44,419 nt of DNA from Acidobacteriota bacterium (GTDB taxonomy: Bacteria > Acidobacteriota > Terriglobia > Bryobacterales > UBA6623): the NCBI GenBank assembly GCA_027592785.1, contig JAQCLD010000030.1:1-44419 (forward strand), read 5' to 3'. The notes beneath the pieces are model-generated. The model worked only from the letters and a program-made list of their open reading frames with translations. It was not told the DNA's origin and made no database searches. A program made the position numbers and the translations under genes. This document shows, in pieces, positions 25,767 through 34,055 of this stretch. The first letter of the stretch is position 1, and the number at the start of each line of letters is the position of its first letter.

Positions 25767-26042
25767 ATGCACGATGTAGCTACAGTTGTTCCGCTCGAGG
25801 ACCTGGCACTACAAGTCCGGTTTGTCGATGGCGCCGAGGGCATAGTCGACGTGTCCAAGCTCGTAAGGATTGAGGGCGTCTTCGCCCAATTGCGCGATGC
25901 CGAGTTCTTCCGCCAAGTCTCGGTCGACGAAGAACTGGGTTGTATCTGTTGGCCGAACGGCGCGGATCTCGACTCCGATGTCCTCTACTCGACGATCACC
26001 GGCGCGGCTTTGCCGGGCCAAGCCTCAACCGTATCGGCTTGA
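25767..26042 (+). CDS. DUF2442 domain protein
   Basis: 91 aa. Family features: LQVRFVDGAEGIVDVSKLV, GVFAQLRDAEFFRQVSVDEE, LGCICWPNGADLDSDVLYST. The start ATG has AAGGACAAG just upstream. It forms a tight pair with the DUF4160 gene (7-bp gap) and ends 3 bp before the next gene. Small, acidic, no signal peptide, so cytosolic. Function unknown. Confidence 0.87.
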   Translation: MHDVATVVPLEDLALQVRFVDGAEGIVDVSKLVRIEGVFAQLRDAEFFRQVSVDEELGCICWPNGADLDSDVLYSTITGAALPGQASTVSA

Positions 26043-26045
26043 ACC

Positions 26046-26453
26046 GTGCCCCTGGCCCGCACCCTCGCTGTCTGGCTTCTGATCATCCTCGCCGAGACCA
26101 TCCACGGCATTCTTCGTGGCTTGTTCCTGGTGCCCATCGTTGGCGATCTGCGCGCCCGTCAGACTGGCGTTTTCATCGGCTCGCTGATCATCCTGGCCAT
26201 TGCAACCGCGTCCATCAAGTGGATCGGCGCGAGAACTCGCAAGCGGTTGCTCGCCGTCGGCGCGCTATGGTTAGCGCTCACGTTGGCTTTCGAGTTTCTA
26301 TTCGGGCGTTACGTGGCGGGCGTATCTTGGGGTCGTCTGCTCTCCGACTACGACCCAACCCGAGGCGGATTCCTCGCGCTGGGCATGATCATGCTCGCGC
26401 TTTCTCCGCTGGTCGCGGCCAAGCTTCGCCGCCTGCCTACGGCGCCTGCATAA
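26046..26453 (+). CDS. Conserved small membrane protein, unknown function
   Basis: 135 aa from GTG 26046. Four hydrophobic segments: LAVWLLIILAETIHGILRGL, GVFIGSLIILAIATASI, LLAVGALWLALTLAFEFLFG and FLALGMIMLALSPLVA. The motif ETIHGILRGLFLVPIVGD and the WGRLLSDYDPTRGG loop recur, as I recall, in uncharacterised membrane proteins of other phyla. The start is 3 bp after the DUF2442 stop, so it may be co-transcribed. Its 3' end overlaps the convergent pseudogene by 17 bp. Confidence 0.75.
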   Translation: MPLARTLAVWLLIILAETIHGILRGLFLVPIVGDLRARQTGVFIGSLIILAIATASIKWIGARTRKRLLAVGALWLALTLAFEFLFGRYVAGVSWGRLLSDYDPTRGGFLALGMIMLALSPLVAAKLRRLPTAPA

Positions 26454-29400
26454 GCAACGCCAGCGACTGACTTCTGCGGTTGCCGTAGATGATCACCAAG
26501 GGCAGTCCGTTGGCCTCAGGCAAGTCATCGGGCAAGACGATGTTGATCTGTCCCAGGCCGACAAAGCCCGGGGCCAAGCCGGCGAACAGTACCTCAACCG
26601 GCACGCCGCCTACGGTGACCGTTGGGGTCACGGTCGAAATCGAGAGAGGCGAATCCGACGCAGCAGCGCCGGTCGCGGGCGCGACGTCCAGCCCGCCGAT
26701 TCCCGTGACGTAGATGATCAGCGTATCGCCCGGCTTGGCGCGGTTCTCCCCTGTAATTAGCGCGCCATCCGGGTGCCTTTGGATGATCGGCCTGCCCGTC
26801 TCGGGATTGACAAATGTTGCCGGAGCGTAAGTCACTACCGTCGCCAATTGAGGAGCACTCTGCACCGTGCCGGTGATGGCCACGATGGGCGCTGAGCCAA
26901 TCGCCGCCTCTAACGGGATCTGGAAATTGATCTGCCGTGGAGACACAAACAACAGCGGCGCATCGACGCCTGCCACTTGCACCCGCACTCCGGCGAGTGT
27001 CGTCGGCAACGGCAGGCTGGTCGCCGCCGCCGTCACGCCAGCCAGCTCCGTGCCAAACAAGCTGGCCAGACCGCCCGGCGCGATAGCAGCCCGAAAGCTC
27101 GCCGCGTCGACCACACCGGAAGCGCTGATCGATGGGACCAACGGTGTCGCCCACAGCTCGTTGCCCTCCAACGAGGACTCGGCGCCAAACACGACCTGAG
27201 ATTGAAAACCGACGATTTCGTTGATTGGGCTAAGGAACGTAGGCTGAATCGCCTTCGTCCCAGCGCTAGTTCCGTTGCTCCGCCAAAGCTGATAACCGTT
27301 CACGGAAGGCGCACTGATGAAAACATCGCCACCCGCGGTTCCGGCGATGCTCGTGGGGCCGAAGATGCCTGACTCTACCAATTTCTTCACTCGCGTCGTG
27401 CCGCCGCTCGTACCGCTGCTGCGCCAAAGCTCGGCGCCGTTTGGCCCGGTCGAGATGAAGTACAGCATGCCGTCCACGTCCGTAAACGAACTCAAGGCGA
27501 CCTCGGGCAAGGGCAATGGGTCAATCTCCTTAACGAGCACGGTGCCGGCCAACGTTCCGTTACTCTTCCATAGTTCATTGTGTTGAGCAAAGAACAGGGT
27601 CCCATTGACATCGGTGAACCACGACGACGAGAAGATCGTGCTGTTGAACTGGATCGGCAAGATGTCTGTCGTCCCCTCAGGCGTACCGTCGCTCCTCCAA
27701 AGGCTGTGTCCGCCCACGCCATCGTCGGCGCGGAACAATAGAGCGCCGCCGGAACTAGTGAGTTCGAAATAGAAGTCGTTATTGTTCACCGGATAGATGT
27801 CTTTGACCATCACCGTGCCGGCTTCAGTGCCGTCGCTCTTCCATATCGCGCGGCCCGATGCGCCGCTTTCCGCCACGAAAAAGAGCGTGCCGTTCACGTC
27901 CACAAGTTGTCTGGGCTCGGAGCCGAGACCGGCCGCCGGATTGATGTCTTTGACCATCACCGTGCCCTCTTCCGTACCGTCGGTCCGCCACAATTCGTAG
28001 CCATGCACTTCATCGTTTGCACGGAAATAAACGAACCCGCCCGACAGCGTCAACTCATCCGGCAAGCCCTCCTGGCTCGCGCTGTTGTCGTGGATGTTCT
28101 TGACCATCACGGTTCCTTGATTGGTGCCGTCGCTGCGCCACAGTTCAAATCCGTTGACGGTGTCGTTGCCGATGAACAGCATGTTCTCGCCCAACACCAC
28201 GACCTCAGCCGGCGCGTACCGCGTGGAGCTTCCTGTCGCGATCTCTTTCACTATCTGTGTGCCGTTAGGCGAACCGGTAGTCCTCCACAGCTGTCCGCCG
28301 TCTGAGCCGGACGTGGCGAAGAAGAAAAGCCTGGACCCCTTCAGGATCTGTTCGCTCAGTACGAAGTTCGTCGGAGTACCGCTGGCTGGGGCAATGCCGA
28401 TATTTTTGACTCGATTCGTGCCGTTTGTCGTGCCATTGCTTTTCCACACCTCACGGCCCCTGTTACCGGCTGCCGACGAAAAGTAAAGCGAACTCCCGAT
28501 GCCGGTCAAATCATCCGCTAACGCATCAGTCGTATCCGCCGGCTGTTGGCCCCAAACCAAGACCGTGCCCGCTCCCGTTCCGTCGCTCTTCCACAGCTCA
28601 CGCTCTCCCACCGCGAGAAACAGCGTGCTGCCCACGACTCCCAGCCGGCGGTTGATATCGCCGGGCAACGACTTGACCAAAACTGTGCCGACGGTCGTGC
28701 CGTCCGACTTCCACAAATTCGGCGCAAACAAAGTGCCGGTCGAATTATTGGCGCGAACGATATACAGCGTTCCCCCGACGACGGTGAACTATTTAGGAAT
28801 CAAGCCGCTGAAGACCTGCTCGGTGCCAGCCAAGGTTCCATCGCTCTTCCAGAGTCCGACGCCCGACCCGTCGCCTGGATCGGCGCCAAAGAACGCTTCG
28901 CCCGCGAACGAGGCGATCGAGTCATCGAATGAATCGAAAATCTAATTGCTCCCGCCCGGATTGATGTCCCTCACCAGCATCGTTCCAGCGAGCGTACCGT
29001 CGCTAACCCACCACTCTCGTCCGTTAATGCCGTCATCCGCCGAGAAGAAGAGCGTTCCGCCTACGTCGACCAGGCCGTGAATGCTGCTCCAAAGCGGCCC
29101 AGTCCGAATGTCTTCTACGAGCATCGTGCCGCCCGGGGTACCATCGGATTTCCACAACTCGCCGCCGTTGGTTTCGTCGAACGCCGAAAAGTACAGCGTT
29201 CCGCCGGACACGGTGAAGTGCTCCGCGAAGGAGTCGCCGTTATCGTTGATGTGCCTGAGCAAGACAGTGCCCTCATCGGTGCCGTCGCTCTTCCACGGCT
29301 CACTGCCGTTGATGCCGTCATCAGCGCCGAAATACAGATCGCCTCCGAAGTCCACGATATTCGAGGTAATCCCATCGCCCATGCCGGGATTGATGTCCTT

Positions 29401-29773
29401 GACGCGCACTGTGCCATCTGGCGTACCGTAGCTCTTCCACAACTCCAGTCCCGCCGAATCGTCAGTGGCCGCGAAGTACAGCAGGCCGCCGCTAACCAAC
29501 ATCCTCTCGCCCTGCATGCCGGATCTAACAAGTTCCGTCCCGTCGTCGGTTTCCATCTGTCCGCCACAGGCCGGGAAAGTCCGGCGACGACGTGGCGAAG
29601 AAGTACACCATGCCGCCGTACTCGGTGAAACCAGTAGGGTCCGCACTAAACCGTGTGTCGCTCGCCAAGTCGATGTCTTGCAACAGAGTCGCGGTTTGGG
29701 CTCGAGCTGCCACCGCGCCCAACATTAGGCAGAGAACGACAATTGTGAAAGAAGAGCGAAAGGCCTGCGGCAT
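26437..29773 (-). pseudogene. Broken ELWxxDGT-repeat secreted protein with TIGR03437 C-terminal domain
   Basis: Would encode about 1110 aa. ATG at 29773 with GGGAG eight bases upstream starts a signal peptide (MPQAFRSSFTIVVLCLMLGA). Then come many ELW-(K/R)-SDGT-xxGT-x-(M/L)-VKDI repeats and the C-terminal domain (GVVDAASFRAAIAPGGLASL, FVSPRQINFQIPLE) known from Solibacter-type secreted proteins. Three lesions break it: one extra T in TTT at 29550-29552 (restoring it gives LWRTDGTDDGTELVRSG), TAG at 28944-28942 after INPGGSN, and TAG at 28791-28789 after GLIPK. Repeat homology continues in the same frame across both TAGs. The last 764 codons are intact. Sequencing error could explain one lesion but hardly three. 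Confidence 0.85.
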
Positions 29774-30004
29774 GCGATATCTCCCAGCGGCAAATCGGAG
29801 GATCCCGATGTTCCTGCCTACCTTCGTCAGGATAGTCGAACCGGTCGCCTCAGCCCAACGTGAAGGCAACATTTACGTGGCGAATAGTAGCAATTTACCC
29901 CAGCTCGAGTTCAGCCGTTGAGCACTAGAAAGGCAACTCCCACGTGGCGCTCGCACTATCCCCAGAACGGATCGTCTAGGTCAGGGGCACCCATGCTGAG
30001 GACG

Positions 30005-31135
30005 CTAGAGCAGTTCGCGGACGTACTTTTCTTTAGCTAGGCGCCAGAAGACGACCAGGAAAGCGGTGAGCGGGATAGCCAGGATCATGCCGAGAATGCC
30101 CGACAGGGCCGTCCCCCAGAAGAAGATGGCGACGATGATCGCCATCGGGTGCAGGCCCGTTCGTTCGCCCATGATCTTGGGCGTGAGGAAATAGCCTTCG
30201 ATCGCTTGCACTATGGCGAAGACGACTAGGACGAGACCAACGCTGACCCAGCCGCCGCCGGGTTGCAGCAACGCGAGAGGCAGCGCGATGCCCAGGCCTA
30301 CGATATTGCCCAGGTAAGGAATGATGTTGAGGAAGCCGAGCAGCAGTCCGATCAAGAATCCATAGTCCAGTCCGGCGAGGGTGAAGCCGATGGCGAACAA
30401 CAGGCCTTGTATGAAGGCGATGATGACCTGTCCGCGGAAGAATGCCACGATGATGCCGACGAACTGCTCGATCAGATAGATGAGGTCGTCGCGCGTTGCG
30501 GGCTTGAGAAACGGCAAGTGGTCTTTGAGGCGAGCCAGGTGCAGGCCGTCGGCCATGACGAAGAAGCCGAAGTAAACCGGCAGCACGAACCAGGCGAGTG
30601 CCGCCGCGACCAGCGAAAGGAAGCCGGCTCCCACGGACAGCGCGCCCGCGCCGAACGAACGCAGCCCCGCGGCGAGCTGGGCGCGACCACCTTCGACGGC
30701 GCTGTTGAGTGCGTCGTCGAGATCGTGGCGTTCCAGGAAGGCGATGACTTCGGGGAGTTGTGAGCGAAAGTTCCGGTTGGCGGCATCGACGAGTTCAGGC
30801 AGGCGCCGAGCAACGTCGTTGCCCTGATCGACGACCTTGGCGCCGAAGAACCAGCCAAAGGCGCCCAACGGGATCAGAATCGATAGGAACAATATCGCCA
30901 ACGCCAGCGGGCGGCCCAGGCCCATACGTCGCTGCAGAAGATCGAAATAGGGCCTGAATACCAAAGCTGCAATGGCCGCGACGGCAAGCGGCATGAAGAC
31001 GCTCGAAAATGTCGCCAAAAAGTAAGCTAGCAACCAAAAGAAAAAAGCGAGGGCGGCCAGAATGACGCAGGCCGCCAGGATGGTCATGGCCGCGGCTATG
31101 GTGTTGCGTTGGCGTTCTGATAGCTCGAGATTCAT
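30005..31135 (-). CDS. AI-2E family (PerM-like) transporter permease
   Basis: About 376 aa. Family of polytopic membrane proteins named after TqsA/YdgG; members export varied substrates and the substrate here is unknown. Eight hydrophobic segments: two at the N-terminus (ILAACVILAALAFFFWLLAY, FMPLAVAAIAALVF), a long amphipathic region, then the C-terminal bundle with LLLGFLNIIPYLGNIVGLGI and EGYFLTPKIMGERTGLHPM, both family signatures. I chose ATG 31135 (MNLELSERQRN); an in-frame GTG at 31225 would add 30 arginine-rich residues. No Shine-Dalgarno is evident at either. Single gene, divergent from the PilZ gene. Confidence 0.88.
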   Translation of the reverse strand: MNLELSERQRNTIAAAMTILAACVILAALAFFFWLLAYFLATFSSVFMPLAVAAIAALVFRPYFDLLQRRMGLGRPLALAILFLSILIPLGAFGWFFGAKVVDQGNDVARRLPELVDAANRNFRSQLPEVIAFLERHDLDDALNSAVEGGRAQLAAGLRSFGAGALSVGAGFLSLVAAALAWFVLPVYFGFFVMADGLHLARLKDHLPFLKPATRDDLIYLIEQFVGIIVAFFRGQVIIAFIQGLLFAIGFTLAGLDYGFLIGLLLGFLNIIPYLGNIVGLGIALPLALLQPGGGWVSVGLVLVVFAIVQAIEGYFLTPKIMGERTGLHPMAIIVAIFFWGTALSGILGMILAIPLTAFLVVFWRLAKEKYVRELL

Positions 31136-31340
31136 GAGAGGAGTCTGAATCGAGATGGTAACATTCCGCCGCGAAGCGGAGTGCGGCGAGGCATCTGGAG
31201 CCGGTCGGCGCCTATGAAGAATCACGGGTTGATTGAACCATCGGTACTGGTCGCCTCAGTGATTCTTGGCGGCGGCTTAGGGTTGTTCTCGCAGCGCCTA
31301 GGTCGGCCCATTCGAAGCATTCTCATTCTTGCCCCCCGTG

Positions 31341-31757
31341 ATGCCCCCCAGCGACATTCCGACAAAGCCGGTTGAAGACGCCGGGCCGACTCGATCCTCA
31401 GAGACGCCAACGGCTGAACGGCGTCGCTATCGGCGATTTTGGGTCGGGCTTAGCGTGCGCGTTTACTGGCAAGACGAACAGGGGAGGCAGCGCGAGGCTC
31501 CGGCGCTGTTGCGTGACGTTTCGGCCGGGGGGTTCGGCATAGAACTGCAGAATCCGTTGGAAGTTGGCATGTTGATCACGGTGCGGACGATGGTCAACTC
31601 GTGCCGCTGCGAAGTGCGTCACGTGCGAGCGAACGAGAAGCGCGTGTTGGTTGGGTTGAGGGTGTTGCCGCCCGAGGACGGCAGCAGCCACGAAGAGTCC
31701 CTGGAAAAGCTTGGGGCGGCGCTGGCGGCAACAAGGCGAACACGAAGGGGCGACTGA
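31341..31757 (+). CDS. PilZ domain protein (c-di-GMP binding)
   Basis: About 138 aa. One PilZ domain: RRRYRRFWVGLSVRVYW carries the RxxxR arginines and RDVSAGGFGIELQNPL carries the D-x-S-x-x-G motif, the two halves of the c-di-GMP site. A proline-rich N-terminal tail precedes it, and a short helical tail follows. It probably acts as a soluble c-di-GMP effector; the partner is unknown. Start is ATG 31341 (GTG 31338 is adjacent); no clear Shine-Dalgarno. A shared hairpin separates it from the convergent sod gene. Confidence 0.85.
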   Translation: MPPSDIPTKPVEDAGPTRSSETPTAERRRYRRFWVGLSVRVYWQDEQGRQREAPALLRDVSAGGFGIELQNPLEVGMLITVRTMVNSCRCEVRHVRANEKRVLVGLRVLPPEDGSSHEESLEKLGAALAATRRTRRGD

Positions 31758-31767
31758 GACAAGTAGA

Positions 31768-31790
31768 GGCGGACCCGCAGGCCCGCCTTT
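31768..31790. terminator. Likely bidirectional terminator between the PilZ and sod genes
   Basis: GGCGGACC (31768-31775), loop CGCA, GGCCCGCC (31780-31787): eight pairs with one A-C mismatch, followed by TTT on the plus strand. It lies between two convergent stops, where a shared terminator is expected. The T run is short. Confidence 0.5.
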
Positions 31791-31820
31791 GCAATTCCAC
31801 AATAAGATCCAGACTACTGG

Positions 31821-32429
31821 CTACTTGGCAGCGGCGAAGCGCTTGGCGACTTCGGCCCAGTTCACGACATTCCAGAAAGCGGAAATGTAGTCGGGGCGGC
31901 GGTTCTGGTAGTTCAGATAGTAAGCGTGCTCCCAAACGTCGAGGCCAAGGATCGGGGTGCGGCCTTCCATGAGAGGCGAATCCTGGTTCGGCGTGGACTC
32001 GACGACTACCTTGCCGCCGCCGACGCTGAGCCAGGCCCAGCCGCTGCCGAAACGGGTTGCCGCGGCCGCGCCGAACTGCTCTTTGAACTTGTCGAAGCTG
32101 CCGCAAGCGGCATTGATTGCCGCGGCCAGGTCGCCGCTTGGTGCGCCGCCGCCGCTGGGGGCCATCACGGTCCAAAACAGAGAATGGTTGGCATGTCCTC
32201 CGCCGTTATTGCGAACAGCGCCGCGAATCGCTTCGGGGACCGCCGAGAGATCGCTGACGAGGTCCTCAATCGACTTGGCAGCCAGGTCGGCATGACCTTC
32301 AAGAGCCGCGTTAACCTTGCTGACGTAGGCGGCGTGGTGCTTATCGTGATGAATCTCCATCGTGCGTGCGTCGATGTGAGGTTCGAGTGCGTCGAACGAA
32401 TAGGGCAGTGCGGGTACGGAATATGCCAT
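31821..32429 (-). CDS. Superoxide dismutase, Fe/Mn family
   Basis: 202 aa, normal. Converts superoxide to O2 and H2O2, cytosolic. Metal ligands: H27 ([13 protein letters not shown]), the second His in [11 protein letters not shown], and Asp/His in [20 protein letters not shown]. The TPNQDSPL segment leans to Mn-type, but metal cannot be decided by eye. Start ATG 32429 ([17 protein letters not shown]) has AAGGAGAGA upstream; a longer in-frame start at 32456 would overlap that site. An 11-bp inverted repeat lies about 50-80 bp upstream. Confidence 0.95.
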   Translation of the reverse strand: MAYSVPALPYSFDALEPHIDARTMEIHHDKHHAAYVSKVNAALEGHADLAAKSIEDLVSDLSAVPEAIRGAVRNNGGGHANHSLFWTVMAPSGGGAPSGDLAAAINAACGSFDKFKEQFGAAAATRFGSGWAWLSVGGGKVVVESTPNQDSPLMEGRTPILGLDVWEHAYYLNYQNRRPDYISAFWNVVNWAEVAKRFAAAK

Positions 32430-32481
32430 GCGTGAATTCTCTCCTTGCAGCCTCAAAGGGCAAGAACCCTAGTGTAGAACA

Positions 32482-32512
32482 TCGTTTGGGGTCGGCTGCT
32501 AACCCCAAACGA
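32482..32512. promoter_or_regulatory. 11-bp perfect inverted repeat upstream of sod
   Basis: TCGTTTGGGGT (32482-32492), a 9-base spacer and ACCCCAAACGA (32502-32512) pair perfectly. It lies between the divergent sod and HlyD-type genes, 53 bp before the sod start. No T run follows on either strand, so an operator or leader structure fits better than a terminator. The regulator is unknown. Confidence 0.45.
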
Positions 32513-32635
32513 GGCCCATACGTCGTAACCTTGAGAGTACGGTGGCCGTCGAGGCTATTAGACCGCTAAACTCGCTGTTAACGGTGCCTGAAACACTCGT
32601 CGGGCTGGTTGCGGTTATCGAATAGAAGTTGTTCT

Positions 32636-34024
32636 ATGCAGGCAGTTTACATTCCTTGGGGCAGGTTTTGGAGCGTTGCTCCAGCGCTGCCGCAGCCGTC
32701 CAAAGATCCGCGTCCCTCCGGCCCGGTTGAAGTTCCTAAGCCGCACGGTCCTAAGAAAGGAGGATCGGCCAAGTGGCTCGTCTTGGGCGCAGTTGTAATT
32801 GGTGTTGGTGTCTGGGCTCTGACTGGGACCGGCGGTCCAACCGGCGGCAGCGCAGGGCCGTTGATGGTGGTAGCGACGACGGGCGAGCTTTCGAAGACGT
32901 TGCGAGTGGGCGGGTCCGTCGAGGCCAAGAATTACGCCGCGATCCGCGCGCCGCGGATGCAGGGGCCGCGCGACGCAGGCCGCTCAGAGCTGACGCTGAA
33001 GACCCTTCCTCCCCCCGGGGAATTGGTGAAAGCGGGAGACCTTATCGCCGAGTTTGAATTACAGTGGCTCGTCGAGCACGTCGACGACACCAATTCGAAT
33101 GTGGTTCAGCGCAAGGCCGATGTCGATAGACAGCGTGCGCAGAACATGATCACGCGCGAGACCGACCGTCTGGCGCTGCAGCAAGCGATCGCCGAAGCGG
33201 AGAAGGCCAAGCTTGACCTGCGCACCGCGCCGGTGAAATCCGAGATCGAGGCTGAGCTCCTCAAAAATATGGCGGCCGAGACCGAAGCGACGGCGTCGGC
33301 CTTGCAGCAAGAATTCGACACGAAAGAGAAGGTTTATGCTGCCAACATGCGCGTCGCCGAAATCACTGCGCAAGAGCAGTTGCGGCACTTGCAACGTCAT
33401 CAGAATGACCTAGAGAAGATGACGGTCGCGTCGCCCCTCAACGGATTGGTGGTGATGGAAACGGGTTTCCGCAACGGCCAGCCGACACAGACCGCCGAGG
33501 GCGATCAGATTAGCCCCGGCCGCTTGTTCATGCGCGTCGTCGATATCTCCAACATGATAGTCAAGGCGGGCGTCAATCAAGCCGACGTACAGTCCATTCG
33601 CATTGGTCAGAAAGCTGAAGTGCGTTTAGATGCGTACCCCAATCTGGTCCTGGAGGGTCACATAACCGGCATGGGGGCGATCGCCGGGCAAGGCGGAGAT
33701 CGTTTTCGCCGCAGCGGCTCGGGGCTCTATCTAAAGACTGTTCCGGTCGAAATCTCGATTGACTCTAAAGACGAACGAGTGCTGCCGGACCTGTCGGCCA
33801 GCGCCGATATCCAGTTAGAGAACATCCCTGCCGAAGTGATTATTCCGCGCTCGGCGGTCAAAGACGATAGCAACGAGCGGCACGTCGTTTACGTTCGCGG
33901 CCCGCAGGGTTTCGAGCCGCGCGAGGTGGAGTTGGGCGATTATAACGATACGCACGTAATCGTCACGGCTGGCCTTGAGGCGGGCGAAGAGGTCTTACTC
34001 AGCGAGCCTCCTTCTACTACCTAG
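32636..34024 (+). CDS. HlyD-type membrane fusion (periplasmic adaptor) protein
   Basis: 462 aa. A proline-rich cytosolic tail and one N-terminal membrane anchor (KWLVLGAVVIGVGVWAL) are followed by a lipoyl-like half (VGGSVEAKNYAAIRAPRMQG, LVKAGDLIAEFE), a long coiled coil (about residues 150-265, from VVQRKADVDRQRAQN to LQRHQNDLEKM), the second lipoyl half (TVASPLNGLVVMETGFRNGQ) and a beta-barrel (IGQKAEVRLDAYPN). This is the adaptor of an ABC or RND export system, but no transporter gene is adjacent. ATG 32636 was chosen over TTG 32609. It is 31 bp before the CHASE2 kinase. Confidence 0.88.
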   Translation: MQAVYIPWGRFWSVAPALPQPSKDPRPSGPVEVPKPHGPKKGGSAKWLVLGAVVIGVGVWALTGTGGPTGGSAGPLMVVATTGELSKTLRVGGSVEAKNYAAIRAPRMQGPRDAGRSELTLKTLPPPGELVKAGDLIAEFELQWLVEHVDDTNSNVVQRKADVDRQRAQNMITRETDRLALQQAIAEAEKAKLDLRTAPVKSEIEAELLKNMAAETEATASALQQEFDTKEKVYAANMRVAEITAQEQLRHLQRHQNDLEKMTVASPLNGLVVMETGFRNGQPTQTAEGDQISPGRLFMRVVDISNMIVKAGVNQADVQSIRIGQKAEVRLDAYPNLVLEGHITGMGAIAGQGGDRFRRSGSGLYLKTVPVEISIDSKDERVLPDLSASADIQLENIPAEVIIPRSAVKDDSNERHVVYVRGPQGFEPREVELGDYNDTHVIVTAGLEAGEEVLLSEPPSTT

Positions 34025-34055
34025 AGTTTCCCGTCCTTGGCGGCGCAGTCCGCAG

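Noticed and set aside
28789..28944. Reassignment of TAG (amber suppression) to explain the ELWxxDGT gene
   Set aside because: TAG ends rimO, cinA, recO, glyQ and dnaB at their expected lengths, so TAG is a normal stop in this genome.
27907..28945. Plus-strand frames of 120-150 codons over the pseudogene
   Set aside because: Antisense shadows of the repetitive ELWxxDGT sequence; repeats on the minus strand explain them.
31214..31375. 53-codon plus-strand frame (MKNHGLIEPSVLVASVILGG...) with one hydrophobic segment
   Set aside because: No Shine-Dalgarno, overlaps the PilZ start, and lies in the divergent promoter region; could be real but support is too thin.
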